This document shows positions 1 through 8,311 of a DNA stretch of 64,000 nucleotides, piece by piece. Each line of letters starts with the position of its first letter. Position 1 is the first letter of the stretch. Origin of the DNA: Sphingomonas taxi (lineage in GTDB: Bacteria; Pseudomonadota; Alphaproteobacteria; Sphingomonadales; Sphingomonadaceae); assembly GCA_003243195.1 (NCBI GenBank), contig QFQI01000007.1, positions 62,001-126,000 on the forward strand, read 5' to 3'. The position numbers and the translations under genes are program-made. The notes under the pieces are model-generated. The model made no database searches and had not been told where the DNA came from. It was given only the letters and a program-made list of their open reading frames with translations.

Positions 1-380
1 ATCCCGACCATCCCGCCGCCCGGGTGGCGCGCGGCGAGATAGCGGCGCATCAGCGTATATTGCTCGTCGGTCGCCCATGGGCGGCACGCGACGACCTCTA
101 GATCCGAGTGGCGGCGCATCAGCTTGCGTTGGGTCGCATTCGCCTCGAACTGCCGGGTCAGCACGCGCACCGACACGCAGGCGGCGCATCCCGCGCAGCT
201 CGGGCGATAGGCGACCGACTGGCTGCGGCGGAAACCGATCCGGCCGAGCGCGTCGTTCAGCTCGGCGGCGTTCGGGCCGGACAGCTCGGTGAACACCTTG
301 CGCTCGCGCCGGCCCGGCAGATACGGGCAGGGTTGCGGACTGGTGACGAAGAAGCGTGGGAAACGGAATGGCGCCGTCAC
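1..380 (-). CDS. bpt: Aspartate/glutamate leucyltransferase, N-terminal part (gene runs off the window)
   Basis: Transfers leucine from Leu-tRNA to proteins starting with Asp or Glu, marking them for the bacterial N-end rule (ClpS/ClpAP) pathway; a soluble enzyme. About 126 N-terminal residues are visible. They read TAPFRFPRFFVTSPQPCPYL after the start, then PGRRERKVFTEL, the Cys-rich block CAGCAAC followed by VSVRVL, and TQRKLMRRH, which together are the family's conserved N-terminal domain. The catalytic C-terminal half lies beyond position 1. I chose the GTG start because a strong Shine-Dalgarno, AAGGAGGT, lies about 9 bases upstream and the protein then begins at the family's usual first residues. 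In-frame ATGs at 425 and 443 are possible but would add an unusual leader. Transcribed divergently from the phosphatase gene. Confidence 0.93.
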   Translation of the reverse strand, partial: MTAPFRFPRFFVTSPQPCPYLPGRRERKVFTELSGPNAAELNDALGRIGFRRSQSVAYRPSCAGCAACVSVRVLTRQFEANATQRKLMRRHSDLEVVACRPWATDEQYTLMRRYLAARHPGGGMVG

Positions 381-475
381 GCGTCCGGGACCTCCTTGCC
401 AGCCCGCTGCACCTCGCCGCCCCATGCGCGCGATCGAGTCCATATGTGCGGTCCGGCGGGTGGTGAAAAGCCGTT

Positions 476-495
476 TTACGATGAAAGAGTCGTAA
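476..495. promoter_or_regulatory. Short inverted repeat in the bpt/phosphatase divergent region
   Basis: TTACGA and TCGTAA form a perfect 6-bp inverted repeat separated by 8 bases, between the divergent starts of bpt and the PP2C-like gene. It could be an operator or a chance hairpin; I recognise no known regulator site. Nothing else stands out in the 147-base gap except the AGGAG ribosome binding site just before 528. Confidence 0.25.
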
Positions 496-527
496 CGTCG
501 TCACGATCCTGGACGTAGGAGCCGTTC

Positions 528-1352
528 ATGCACCTCGACCTGATCCAGTCGCTCAGCCTGTGCGGCGATGCCGCGACCCCCAACGATGATCGCGCAGGGG
601 CGGGTGCCCGCCACGCATGGGTGATCGACGGCGCGACCGACCTGTCGCCGCCGGGGCTGGTCGGCGCGCAGGGCGGTGCCGCGTGGCTGGCGGCGACCGC
701 CGACGCGGCCTTCGCGGCGGCGTGCGCCGACGACCTGCGCGGGACGTGCGCGCAGGTGTTCGACACGGTGGAGGCGCGTTTCGCGACCGCGCGGCGGCGG
801 CCGGCGGAGGGGGTGTGGGAATGGCCCCGCGCGGCGTTCGCGGCCGTGCAACTGGTCGGTGACGAGCTGCAGGTCGCATGGGCGTCCGACTGCGCGGTGC
901 TGCACCACGGCGGCCACGGCGTGGCATGGCGCACGCCGGCGCCGGACCGGGCGCGCGAGAGTGCGGCGGCTCAGGCGCTCGGCCCCGGCACGGGCGCGGG
1001 CAAGCTGCGCTCCCCGGCGGTGCTCGCCGACCGGCGCGCGGCACGCGCGCGGCCGGGGCAGCGCGTATTGGGGGTGACGGCCGCCGCCAGCGCCGCCGCG
1101 ACCACCTATGCGACGGTGGCGGTTGCGGCGGGCGATTCGCTGCTTCTGATGAGCGATGGTTTCGCGGCGCTGGTCGATGCGTACGGCGCCCATGACGCGG
1201 CAGGGCTGTTCGCGGCGGTGCGGACGGACGGACTCGCCGCGCTGGGGCAGGAGCTGCGCGCGATCGAACGCGCGGACGCGGCATGCGTGCGCTTTGCGCG
1301 CTTCAAGGCCAGCGACGACGCCACCGCGCTGTGGGTGCGCGTGGCGGGGTGA
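528..1352 (+). CDS. PP2C-like protein serine/threonine phosphatase domain protein
   Basis: A 274-residue soluble protein with the skeleton of a metal-dependent PP2C phosphatase. Asp residues near position 20 (PNDD) and the VIDGATDL block resemble motifs 1-2, LLLMSDGFAAL near residue 200 is the central Asp-Gly motif, and SDDATALWVRV at the C-terminus matches the final metal-binding motif. Known relatives dephosphorylate Ser/Thr on proteins or small regulators. No sensory or membrane domain is attached, and no Ser/Thr kinase lies nearby, so the substrate is unknown. A TAGGAG ribosome binding site precedes the ATG. The stop abuts that of the convergent priA gene. An alternative is a catalytically altered PP2C-fold protein; the metal ligands look mostly present. 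Confidence 0.75.
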   Translation: MHLDLIQSLSLCGDAATPNDDRAGAGARHAWVIDGATDLSPPGLVGAQGGAAWLAATADAAFAAACADDLRGTCAQVFDTVEARFATARRRPAEGVWEWPRAAFAAVQLVGDELQVAWASDCAVLHHGGHGVAWRTPAPDRARESAAAQALGPGTGAGKLRSPAVLADRRAARARPGQRVLGVTAAASAAATTYATVAVAAGDSLLLMSDGFAALVDAYGAHDAAGLFAAVRTDGLAALGQELRAIERADAACVRFARFKASDDATALWVRVAG

Positions 1353-3524
1353 CTACAGGAAGCTGTAGGGATCGACGTCCACCGCCACGCGCACCTTGGG
1401 CGACCAGTCGAGCGTGGCCAGCCACGCGCGGATTACGTCCTGCACGTCCAGCGCGCGGCGCGCATGGACCAGCAGGCGGAAGCGATGCCGCCCGCGCAGC
1501 ATCGCCAGCGGGGCCGGGGCGGGGCCATAGACCGCCATGCCCTCCACCTGCGGCGCGGCGCGCCCGATCGCGCGCGCGGTGTCGTGCGCCGCACCCTGGT
1601 CCTCGCTGGACACGATGATCGCGGCATAACGGCCATAGGGCGGCGCGCCGGCGTCCTGCCGCGCCTCGGTCTCGGCGGCGTAGAAGGCGTCGGCGTCGCC
1701 GGTGACCAGCGCCCGCATCACCTGCGCCCCGGGGCTGTGCGTCTGGATGAAGACATGCCCCGGCTTCGCTCCCCGCCCGGCGCGGCCGGACACCTGGCGG
1801 ATCTGCTGGAAGGTCCGCTCCGCCGCGCGCAGGTCGCCGCCATCCAGCCCCAGGTCGGCGTCGACCACGCCCACCAGCGTCAGGTTCGGAAAATGATAGC
1901 CCTTCGTCACCAGTTGCGTGCCGACCACGATGTCAATGTCGCCCGCCTCCATGCGCGCCACGAACTCCGCCGCCTTTGCCGGCGACCAGATCGTGTCGGA
2001 GGTGACGACCGCCGCGCGCGCCGTCGGGAACAGCGCCGCCACCTCGTCGGCGATCCGCTCCACGCCGGGACCGCAGGCGACCAGCGTATCCTCGTTCTGG
2101 CATGCCGGGCACAGCCGCGGCACCGGCTCGACATGCCCGCAATGATGGCAGGCGAGCCGCCGGGTCAGACGGTGCTCGACCATCCATGCGGTGCAGTTCG
2201 GGCATTGGAAGCGATGCCCGCAGGTGCGGCACAGCGTCAGCGGCGCATAGCCGCGACGGTTGAGGAACAGCAGCGCCTGCTCGCGCCGCTCCAGCGTCTC
2301 GCCGATCGCGGTCACCAGCCGCGGGCTGAGCCACCGGCCGCGCTCCGGCGGCTCGGCGATCAGGTCCAGCGCCTCGATCGTTGGCAGTTGCGCCGCGCCG
2401 AAGCGGCCGGGCAGCTTCACCTCGGCATATTTGCCCAGCGCCACCTGATGCCGCGTCTCGATCGCCGGGGTGGCGGACGCGAGGATGACGGGGCACCCCT
2501 CGAACAGCCCGCGCATCACCGCGACGTCGCGCGCGTGATAGTGGACGCCGTCCTCCTGCTTGAAGCTGGTTTCATGGGCCTCGTCGACCACGATCAGGCC
2601 GAGCCGCGCATAGGGCAGGAACAGGGCCGACCGCGCGCCAACCGTCACGCGCGCGTCACCACTGGCGATCGCGCGCCACGCCCGGCGGCGCTGCGTCGCG
2701 CGCAGGCCGGAATGCCACGCCACCGGCTCGCAGCCGAAACGGTCGTGGAAGCGCTTCAGGAACGGCTCGGTCAGCGCGATCTCGGGCAGCAGCACCAGCA
2801 CCTGCCGACCGGCGCGGAGCGCGGCGGCGACGGCCTCGAAATACACTTCGGTCTTGCCCGATCCGGTCACGCCGTCGAGCAAAGTGGGGCGAAAGGCGGC
2901 GGCGTCGACATCGGCCACCAGCACGTCGGCGGCGGCGCGCTGGTCGTCGGAAAGCGCAGGCGGCGCATGATCGGGATCGGGCGCCGGAAACGGGCTGTCG
3001 ATGTCGACCGCCACGCCCTCGATCGCGCCGGCCTTGACCAGCCCGCGGATCACGCCGTCGCTGACATCGGCGACGGCGGCCAGCTCGCGGATCAGCCCCT
3101 GCCGGTCGCCGATCCGTTCCAGCGCCTGTTCGCGCTGCGGCGTCAGCCGGTCGGGAACATGGCCGGTGGCGCGATATTCGACCACGCTGCGCCCGCCCTC
3201 CAGCGCGGCGGTGGAGGACAGCGTCATGCGCACCACCGCGGCGGGCGGCGCGAGATAATAGTCCGCGGTCCATTCGATCAGCCGCCGCAACGGCGCGGCC
3301 AGCGGCGGCACGTCGGCGACCGCGAGCAGGTTGCGCAGGCGATTGTCCCCGACTTCCGCATCGGACGGCATCCGCTCCGCCTCCCATGCCACGCCCAGCA
3401 ACTGGCGCGGACCGAGCGGGGCGACCACCACCGAGCCGGGCGCGACGCTCATGCCATGCGGCACCCGGTAGTCGAGCGGCCCGAGGGCGGAGTTCAGGAC
3501 GAGGACGCGCGCGCGGGAGGACAT
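1353..3524 (-). CDS. priA: Primosomal protein N', replication restart helicase PriA
   Basis: A superfamily 2 3'-5' DNA helicase that recognises stalled forks and D-loops and reloads the replisome. The 723 residues are full length for the family. The N-terminal DNA-binding domain (1-190) is followed by Walker A GSGKT (221-225), the DEAH box (314-317), and a zinc module with eight Cys at 432, 435, 441, 444, 459, 462, 472 and 475. The C-terminal helicase domain carries QVSGRAGRGAKPG. The ATG start gives the usual RVLVLNSALGPLDYRVP opening. It is convergent with the upstream phosphatase gene and followed at its 5' side by the GGDEF gene on the same strand. No oddities seen. Confidence 0.97.
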   Translation of the reverse strand: MSSRARVLVLNSALGPLDYRVPHGMSVAPGSVVVAPLGPRQLLGVAWEAERMPSDAEVGDNRLRNLLAVADVPPLAAPLRRLIEWTADYYLAPPAAVVRMTLSSTAALEGGRSVVEYRATGHVPDRLTPQREQALERIGDRQGLIRELAAVADVSDGVIRGLVKAGAIEGVAVDIDSPFPAPDPDHAPPALSDDQRAAADVLVADVDAAAFRPTLLDGVTGSGKTEVYFEAVAAALRAGRQVLVLLPEIALTEPFLKRFHDRFGCEPVAWHSGLRATQRRRAWRAIASGDARVTVGARSALFLPYARLGLIVVDEAHETSFKQEDGVHYHARDVAVMRGLFEGCPVILASATPAIETRHQVALGKYAEVKLPGRFGAAQLPTIEALDLIAEPPERGRWLSPRLVTAIGETLERREQALLFLNRRGYAPLTLCRTCGHRFQCPNCTAWMVEHRLTRRLACHHCGHVEPVPRLCPACQNEDTLVACGPGVERIADEVAALFPTARAAVVTSDTIWSPAKAAEFVARMEAGDIDIVVGTQLVTKGYHFPNLTLVGVVDADLGLDGGDLRAAERTFQQIRQVSGRAGRGAKPGHVFIQTHSPGAQVMRALVTGDADAFYAAETEARQDAGAPPYGRYAAIIVSSEDQGAAHDTARAIGRAAPQVEGMAVYGPAPAPLAMLRGRHRFRLLVHARRALDVQDVIRAWLATLDWSPKVRVAVDVDPYSFL

Positions 3525-3572
3525 CGCGCGCTCATATGGGGCGGGCGCGACTCCGTGGGAAGCGTCCCGGTG

Positions 3573-5048
3573 TCAGGCCGCCCGGCGCCGGTCCGCGAAG
3601 CGGCGCGAGCCGACGCGCTCGCGCTTCGCGGCATACAGGATCGCATCGGCGCGGCGCGCAAAGTCGCGCAGCGAGTGGCAATCGTCATCGAACGCCGCGA
3701 TGCCGACCGATCCGGCGCTGGTCATGGTCACGCCGTTCGCCTCCACGCTGACGCGCAGCACGTTCTCGATCCGCTCGCGCAGCAGCGGCAGGTCGCGCGC
3801 CAGCGTGGCATCCTCGACGATCAGCGCGAATTCGTCGCCGCCGATCCGCGCCGCCACGCTGCCCGTCAGCCACGGCTCGCTCAACGCCGCGCCGGTCAGG
3901 CGCAGCACGTCGTCACCCGCGCCGTGGCCCAGCGTGTCGTTGATCGCCTTGAAGCCGTCGAGGTCGATCAGCACCAGATGCAGCGGCGTGCGCGAGCGGC
4001 GCGCGCGTTCCATCGCCGCCTGCAACTCGCGGTCGAACGCCGCGCGATTGGCGATCCCGGTGAGCGCGTCGGTGTCCGCGGAGCGGCGGAGCTGCGTCTC
4101 CAGCGCATGGCGTTCGGTGATGTCCTGGAACACGCCGACCATCGCCACCAGCCGGCCGTCGACACATTCGGGATCGCCCATCGCGCGCACGCGGCGCTGG
4201 CGGCCGTCGGCGGTGACGATCACCGCTTCGATCGAGAAAGGGCGGCTGGCCGCGATCGCGGTCTCCAGCGTGTCGGCCACGACCGCGCGGTCCGCGGGGG
4301 AATAGAAGCGCAGCGCATCGCTCAGCAGCGGCTTCTGCCCGACGGGAAGGCCGTGGATGCGGTACACATTGTCCGACCATTCCAGCGCGCGATCGTCGAT
4401 CGACAGCCGCCACGATCCGATCGCGGCGAGCTGTTCGGCCTGGCGGAAGATATGGTCCTGCCGCGCGAGCCGGGTCACCAGCTCCTCGCCGGTGGTGGCG
4501 ATGTGGATCGCCTTCAGCGCGGTACGGCGCGCCTCCAGCAACGCCTCCGCCAGCGTGGCGAGATGCGCGAGTGCCGCCAGCTCGGCCGGCGCGGGACTGC
4601 GCGGCGCATTGTCGATCACGCACAAGGTCCCGACCGCGCGGCGCACGCCGTCCGGATCGGGAACGTGGAGCGCCGCGCCGGCATAGAAGCGCACGCCGGC
4701 CTCGGTCACCAGCGGGCTGTCGCGGAACTGCTCGTCCGCCAGCGTGTCGCCGATCACGGTCACGCCGCCGGTGGCGATCGTCCGCGTGCAGAAGGCGATG
4801 TCGCGTTCCACCTCCCGGACGCCCGGCGTGGTGCGCGCCTTGATCCAGATGCGATCGTGATCGACCAGGTTCAGCAGCGCGGTGGGGCAGCCGAGCAGCC
4901 CGGCCGCCAGCGCGACCAGCGCGTCGAACTCCTTCTCCGGCTCGGTGTCCAGCAGGGCGAGCGCCTGCAGCGCGGCCAGTCGCCGTGCCTCTTCGCGGGA
5001 GATGGTCGCTGCGCTGCCGTGATCCATGGCGTTCTGCATGACATCCAA
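3573..5048 (-). CDS. Diguanylate cyclase with GAF and PAS sensor domains
   Basis: Probably makes cyclic di-GMP from GTP. Residues 20-175 form a GAF domain of the type often found with GGDEF proteins (LLDTEPEKEFDALVALA). Residues 205-310 form a PAS domain ending in GVFQDITERHA, and residues 325-485 form the GGDEF domain. The catalytic signature RIGGDEFAL (GGDEF 403-407) is intact, as is DLDGFKAINDTLGHGAGD. No RxxD inhibitory site precedes GGDEF (the stretch reads WLTGSVAAR), so feedback inhibition by c-di-GMP at that site is unlikely. There is no EAL domain, signal peptide or membrane segment, so it is cytoplasmic. Other Met codons lie at residues 4 and 8. The signal sensed is not evident. Confidence 0.9.
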   Translation of the reverse strand: MDVMQNAMDHGSAATISREEARRLAALQALALLDTEPEKEFDALVALAAGLLGCPTALLNLVDHDRIWIKARTTPGVREVERDIAFCTRTIATGGVTVIGDTLADEQFRDSPLVTEAGVRFYAGAALHVPDPDGVRRAVGTLCVIDNAPRSPAPAELAALAHLATLAEALLEARRTALKAIHIATTGEELVTRLARQDHIFRQAEQLAAIGSWRLSIDDRALEWSDNVYRIHGLPVGQKPLLSDALRFYSPADRAVVADTLETAIAASRPFSIEAVIVTADGRQRRVRAMGDPECVDGRLVAMVGVFQDITERHALETQLRRSADTDALTGIANRAAFDRELQAAMERARRSRTPLHLVLIDLDGFKAINDTLGHGAGDDVLRLTGAALSEPWLTGSVAARIGGDEFALIVEDATLARDLPLLRERIENVLRVSVEANGVTMTSAGSVGIAAFDDDCHSLRDFARRADAILYAAKRERVGSRRFADRRRAA

Positions 5049-5098
5049 TCGTTAATTTTGGTTTGCCACGATCCTTCGGCCGCGCGACATGAGACGCG

Positions 5099-5995
5099 GT
5101 GAGCGACCCGAGCCTTCCCCTGCCGCTGCAATGGTCCATCCATCTGGCGCGCGACCGGCGCCGGTCGGAGCATACCGTGCGCGCCTATCGCGCGACGGCC
5201 GAGCGGCTGGTGGCGTTCCTGTCGCTGCACTGGGGCGGCGCGGTGGACCGGGCCGCGTTGACGGCGGTGAGCGCGGCGGACCTGCGCGCCTATCTGGCGC
5301 AGCGGCGTGGCGAGGGGCTGGGCAACGCCTCCGCCGCGCGCGAGCTGTCCGCGGTGCGCGCCTTTCTGGACTGGGCCGGCGGGGCGGGAACGGCGCCGCG
5401 CCTGAAGGGACCGCGCGTGAAGAAGGGCTTGCCGCGCCCGATCGCGCCGGAGGAGGCGGTGGCGCTGGCCGCCGACGTCGCGGAGGAGAGCGACGAGCCG
5501 TGGGTGGCGGCGCGCGACTGGGCGGTGCTGCTGCTGCTGTACGGCGCGGGGCTGCGCATCGGCGAGGCGCTGGCGCTGACGGCGGCGGTGCTGCCGCCGG
5601 GCGAGACGCTGCGCGTGACGGGCAAGCGCGACCGGACGCGGATCGTGCCGCTGCTGCCGCCCGTTCGCGCCGCGATCGAGGATTATGCGCGCCGGGTGCC
5701 GTGGCCGCTGGCGCGCGACGCGCCGCTGTTCCGCGGCGTGCGCGGCGGGGCGCTGGACGGCGGGATCGTCCGCACCAAGGTCCGCGCCGCCAGGGCGCGG
5801 CTGGGGCTGTCGGAGCGGACGACGCCGCACGCGCTGCGGCACAGCTTCGCCACGCACCTGCTGGGACGCGGGGCCGACCTGCGCGCGTTGCAGGAGCTGC
5901 TGGGCCATGCCTCGCTCAGCTCCACGCAGGTCTATACGGGCGTGGATGCGGCGCATCTGCTCGACGTCTATCGCGCGGCGCATCCGCGCGGATAG
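5099..5995 (+). CDS. xerC: Tyrosine recombinase XerC
   Basis: A site-specific recombinase of the Xer type that resolves chromosome dimers at dif with XerD at cell division. The 298 residues have the N-terminal SAM-like core-binding domain (10-95) and a C-terminal catalytic domain. The catalytic set is complete: Arg153 (GLRIGEAL), Lys176 (TGKRDRT), His244 and Arg247 (HALRHSFATHLL), His270 (LLGHASLSSTQVYT) and Tyr279. The length and C-terminal motif fit housekeeping XerC rather than a phage or integron integrase. No att-like repeats flank it. The start is a GTG; no ATG occurs in frame near the conserved N-terminus. It diverges from the GGDEF gene and converges on dedA. Confidence 0.93.
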   Translation: MSDPSLPLPLQWSIHLARDRRRSEHTVRAYRATAERLVAFLSLHWGGAVDRAALTAVSAADLRAYLAQRRGEGLGNASAARELSAVRAFLDWAGGAGTAPRLKGPRVKKGLPRPIAPEEAVALAADVAEESDEPWVAARDWAVLLLLYGAGLRIGEALALTAAVLPPGETLRVTGKRDRTRIVPLLPPVRAAIEDYARRVPWPLARDAPLFRGVRGGALDGGIVRTKVRAARARLGLSERTTPHALRHSFATHLLGRGADLRALQELLGHASLSSTQVYTGVDAAHLLDVYRAAHPRG

Positions 5996-6001
5996 CCGCG
6001 A

Positions 6002-6601
6002 TCACCCGCGCGGCTTCCACGTCGCCACGCGCCAGCCGTACCAGCCGAGCGCCAGCACCGTCACCGCGATGCCGGCCGGCCCGACGTAGCGGTCCAACTC
6101 GGCGAAACGGCTGCCGAGATAGAAGCCCGCGCCGGCCAGCACGCCGTTCCAGATGACGCTGCCCAGGAACGTCATCAGCAGGAAGCTCCACACCGGCATC
6201 GCCGCCATGCCGGCGGGCAGCGAGATCATCGTGCGGAACGTCGGCATGAACCGGAACACGAAGATCACCCAGCCGCCATGCCGGTGGAAGAAGTGGCGGA
6301 CGCGTTCCACATCCTCCCATTCCATCGTCAGCCAGCGGCCGTGGCGTTCCACGAACGGGCGGAAGCGCGCATAGCCGAGCCGCCGGCCGATGACGTACCA
6401 GAAGACGTTGCCGGCGGTGGTGCCGGCGGTGCCCCACAGCAGCAGCGGCACCATCTCCATCTGCCCGCGCGCCACCGCGATGCCGCCCAGCCCCATGATG
6501 ACCTCCGACGGGATCGGCGGCACGACATTTTCCAGCGCCATCAGCAGGAAGATGCCGAGATAGCCGCCGACGACGATCCAGTGGACGATGAAGTCGGTCA
6601 C
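6002..6601 (-). CDS. DedA-family inner-membrane protein
   Basis: A polytopic membrane protein of the DedA/SNARE-associated family. Relatives are linked to proton-motive-force maintenance and to flipping of undecaprenyl phosphate or other lipids. The 199 residues show the family marks: ENVVPPIPSEVIM near the N-terminus, WGTAGTTAGN, and FRFMPTFRTMISLPAG, whose conserved Arg residues are functionally important in E. coli DedA proteins. Hydrophobic segments lie near residues 5-30, 45-70, 105-150 and 170-192. It follows gshB on the same strand with an 18-base gap, so it may be the last gene of the rsmI-yraN-gshB run. The transported substrate cannot be told from sequence. Confidence 0.92.
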   Translation of the reverse strand: MTDFIVHWIVVGGYLGIFLLMALENVVPPIPSEVIMGLGGIAVARGQMEMVPLLLWGTAGTTAGNVFWYVIGRRLGYARFRPFVERHGRWLTMEWEDVERVRHFFHRHGGWVIFVFRFMPTFRTMISLPAGMAAMPVWSFLLMTFLGSVIWNGVLAGAGFYLGSRFAELDRYVGPAGIAVTVLALGWYGWRVATWKPRG

Positions 6602-6619
6602 GCCTCGCCAACAATGCGG

Positions 6620-7585
6620 TCAGCGCGCGCGTTCCGCCAGTCTGCGGTCGACCGCATCCCAGATCAGCCCGGCGACATCGGTGCCGTCGAATGTCTCGAT
6701 CGCGACGATCCCGGTCGGGGAGGTGACGTTGATCTCGGTCAGCCACTCGCCCCCGATCACGTCGATGCCGACGAACAGCAGCCCGCGCCGCTTCAGCTCC
6801 GGGCCGAGCGCGGCGCAGATCTCGCGCTCGCGCGCCGTCAGTTCGGTCTTCTGCGCCGACCCGCCGACCGCCAGATTGCTGCGGATCTCGCCCTCGCCCG
6901 GCAGGCGGTTGATCGCGCCCGCCACCTCGCCGTCGACCAGCACGATGCGCTTGTCGCCCTTCGCCACGTCGGGCAGGAACGCCTGCACCATGTGCGGCTC
7001 GCGCCACGTCTGGTTGAACACCTCGATCAGCGCGGACAGGTTCTCGCCCTCCGCCCGCACGCGGAAGATCGCCTTGCCGCCATTGCCGTGCAGCGGCTTC
7101 ACGACGATCTCGCCATGCGTCTTCAGGAACGCGCGCGCTTCCTCCAGCGAGCGCGTGACCAGCGTCGGCGGCATGAAGCGCGCATAATCGAGCACGAACA
7201 CCTTTTCGGGCGCGTTGCGGACGCTGGCCGGATCGTTGACCACCAGCGTGCGGTCGGCGATGCGCTCCAGCAGGTGCGTCGCGGTGATGTAGCCGAGGTC
7301 GAAGGGCGGATCCTGCCGCATCAGCACGACGTCGGCCTGCGCGCCCAGATCGAGCGACACGGGGTCGCCGAAGCGGAAATGGTCGCCCGCGACCCGCTGC
7401 ACCGTGACCGGATGCGCCTTCGTCCACAGCCGCCCGTCGGACCAGTTGAGATCCTCCGCGGCGTAATGGAACAGCCGGTGGCCGCGCGCCTGCGCCGCGA
7501 GCATCAGCGCGAAGGTGGAATCGCCCGCGATGTTGATCTGGTCGAGCGGGTCCATCTGGACGGCGACGGAAAGCGGCTGGGTCAT
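6620..7585 (-). CDS. gshB: Glutathione synthetase
   Basis: Joins gamma-glutamylcysteine and glycine with ATP to make glutathione in the cytoplasm. The 321 residues are the normal bacterial GshB length. Visible marks are the N-terminal MDPLDQINIAGDSTFALM, VLMRQDPPFDLGYI, the ATP-grasp stretch VVKPLHGNGGKAIFR, and the C-terminal GIDVIGGEWLTEINVTSPTG with metal- and nucleotide-binding Glu and Asn. The reading frame extends upstream, but the ATG chosen starts the conserved N-terminus and clears the yraN gene. It lies 32 bases downstream of yraN, so the two are probably cotranscribed with rsmI. Confidence 0.97.
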   Translation of the reverse strand: MTQPLSVAVQMDPLDQINIAGDSTFALMLAAQARGHRLFHYAAEDLNWSDGRLWTKAHPVTVQRVAGDHFRFGDPVSLDLGAQADVVLMRQDPPFDLGYITATHLLERIADRTLVVNDPASVRNAPEKVFVLDYARFMPPTLVTRSLEEARAFLKTHGEIVVKPLHGNGGKAIFRVRAEGENLSALIEVFNQTWREPHMVQAFLPDVAKGDKRIVLVDGEVAGAINRLPGEGEIRSNLAVGGSAQKTELTAREREICAALGPELKRRGLLFVGIDVIGGEWLTEINVTSPTGIVAIETFDGTDVAGLIWDAVDRRLAERAR

Positions 7586-7617
7586 GGCGGGGGATGTAGG
7601 GGGCGGGGGCGCGGCTG

Positions 7618-7998
7618 TCAGTAGCCGATCCACGCATTCTCGATATGGCGCGGGCGGGTGCCGGGGGCGAGCAGGATCACGTCGACGCGGATATCCTCGC
7701 CGACGGTGGCGTAGCGCGGCATCAGCGCCTCGGCCGCCGCGGCGACGCGGGCGAGGCGGCGCTGGTCGATCGCATGATCCAGCCCGGCGGCGGTGCGGCG
7801 CGCCTTGACCTCGACGAAGGCGATCAGCGCGCCCTTTTTCGCGATCAGGTCCACCTCGCCGAGCGGCGTGCGGACGCGGCGATCGAGGATCGACCAGCCT
7901 TTCAGCCGCAGCCACCACCCCGCCAGCCGCTCCCCGCGCCGCCCGGCTTCCTCCGCGATGCGACGATCGCGGACGGGACGTGGGACGGGTCGACGCAT
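7618..7998 (-). CDS. yraN: UPF0102 family protein YraN
   Basis: A 126-residue protein of the UPF0102/YraN family, which has an endonuclease-like (Holliday-resolvase/restriction-enzyme) fold. Its biological role is not settled. The core motif GEVDLIAKKGALIAFVEVKAR supplies the Glu, Asp and Glu-x-Lys that would bind metal. The start was set at the ATG giving MRRPVPRPVRDRRIAEE; the open frame continues upstream through the repeated element, but that part has no family similarity. Placed between rsmI and gshB, as in other sphingomonads. Confidence 0.92.
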   Translation of the reverse strand: MRRPVPRPVRDRRIAEEAGRRGERLAGWWLRLKGWSILDRRVRTPLGEVDLIAKKGALIAFVEVKARRTAAGLDHAIDQRRLARVAAAAEALMPRYATVGEDIRVDVILLAPGTRPRHIENAWIGY

Positions 7999-8069
7999 GG
8001 TGAAACGATGGCCGGAGAGGCCCGGCGGCGCAAGGGCAGGTGACGGTGATTCGCGCGCGGCGGCGGCGC

Positions 8070-8208
8070 GGAAGTTGACAAAGATCACACTACGTCGGCG
8101 TCGGAATGCCCCCCGCGCGATCATCCCGTCCGGCGCGGTCGTGCGGGAGCGGGTGACGTGATCGGGCATCGGCAGCGATGGTAATGGAAGACGACGATGT
8201 AGGACAGC
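8070..8208. repeat. Intergenic repeated element, copy 1
   Basis: A short element that occurs again at 45928-46059. Its left core (8070-8098, containing TTGACAAAG, then TCACACTACGTCGG) matches the other copy at 28 of 29 positions. Its right core (8171-8208) contains GGCAGCGATGGT and GATGTAGGACAGC, the latter identical in both copies. The two cores are about 126 bases apart here and 119 in the other copy, with a poorly conserved middle. CTACGTCG on the left and CGATGTAG on the right form an 8-bp inverted pair with one mismatch. The element fills most of the gap between rsmI and yraN. Mobile repeat, structured RNA and regulatory site are all possible. Confidence 0.6.
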
Positions 8209-8311
8209 GGACGCCCGAGGCCGGATGACACGCGGTCGATCCAGCCGGTAGCGCGAACCCGGTCCTTGAGCGGCATCCGGGTGACGCCGCAGGCCGGCGT
8301 GGCGGAACCTG

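Noticed and set aside
1464..5102. 1212-codon open frame on the + strand opposite priA and the GGDEF gene
   Set aside because: The opposite strand encodes two clear families; long antisense frames arise in very GC-rich DNA. The product is Arg/Gln/His-rich with no domain.
5099..5995. Integrase of a mobile element
   Set aside because: Length and motifs fit housekeeping XerC; no att repeats, cargo genes or tRNA lie nearby.
8070..8098. TTGACA in the repeated element as a -35 promoter box
   Set aside because: No reasonable -10 box lies 16-18 bases downstream in either copy.
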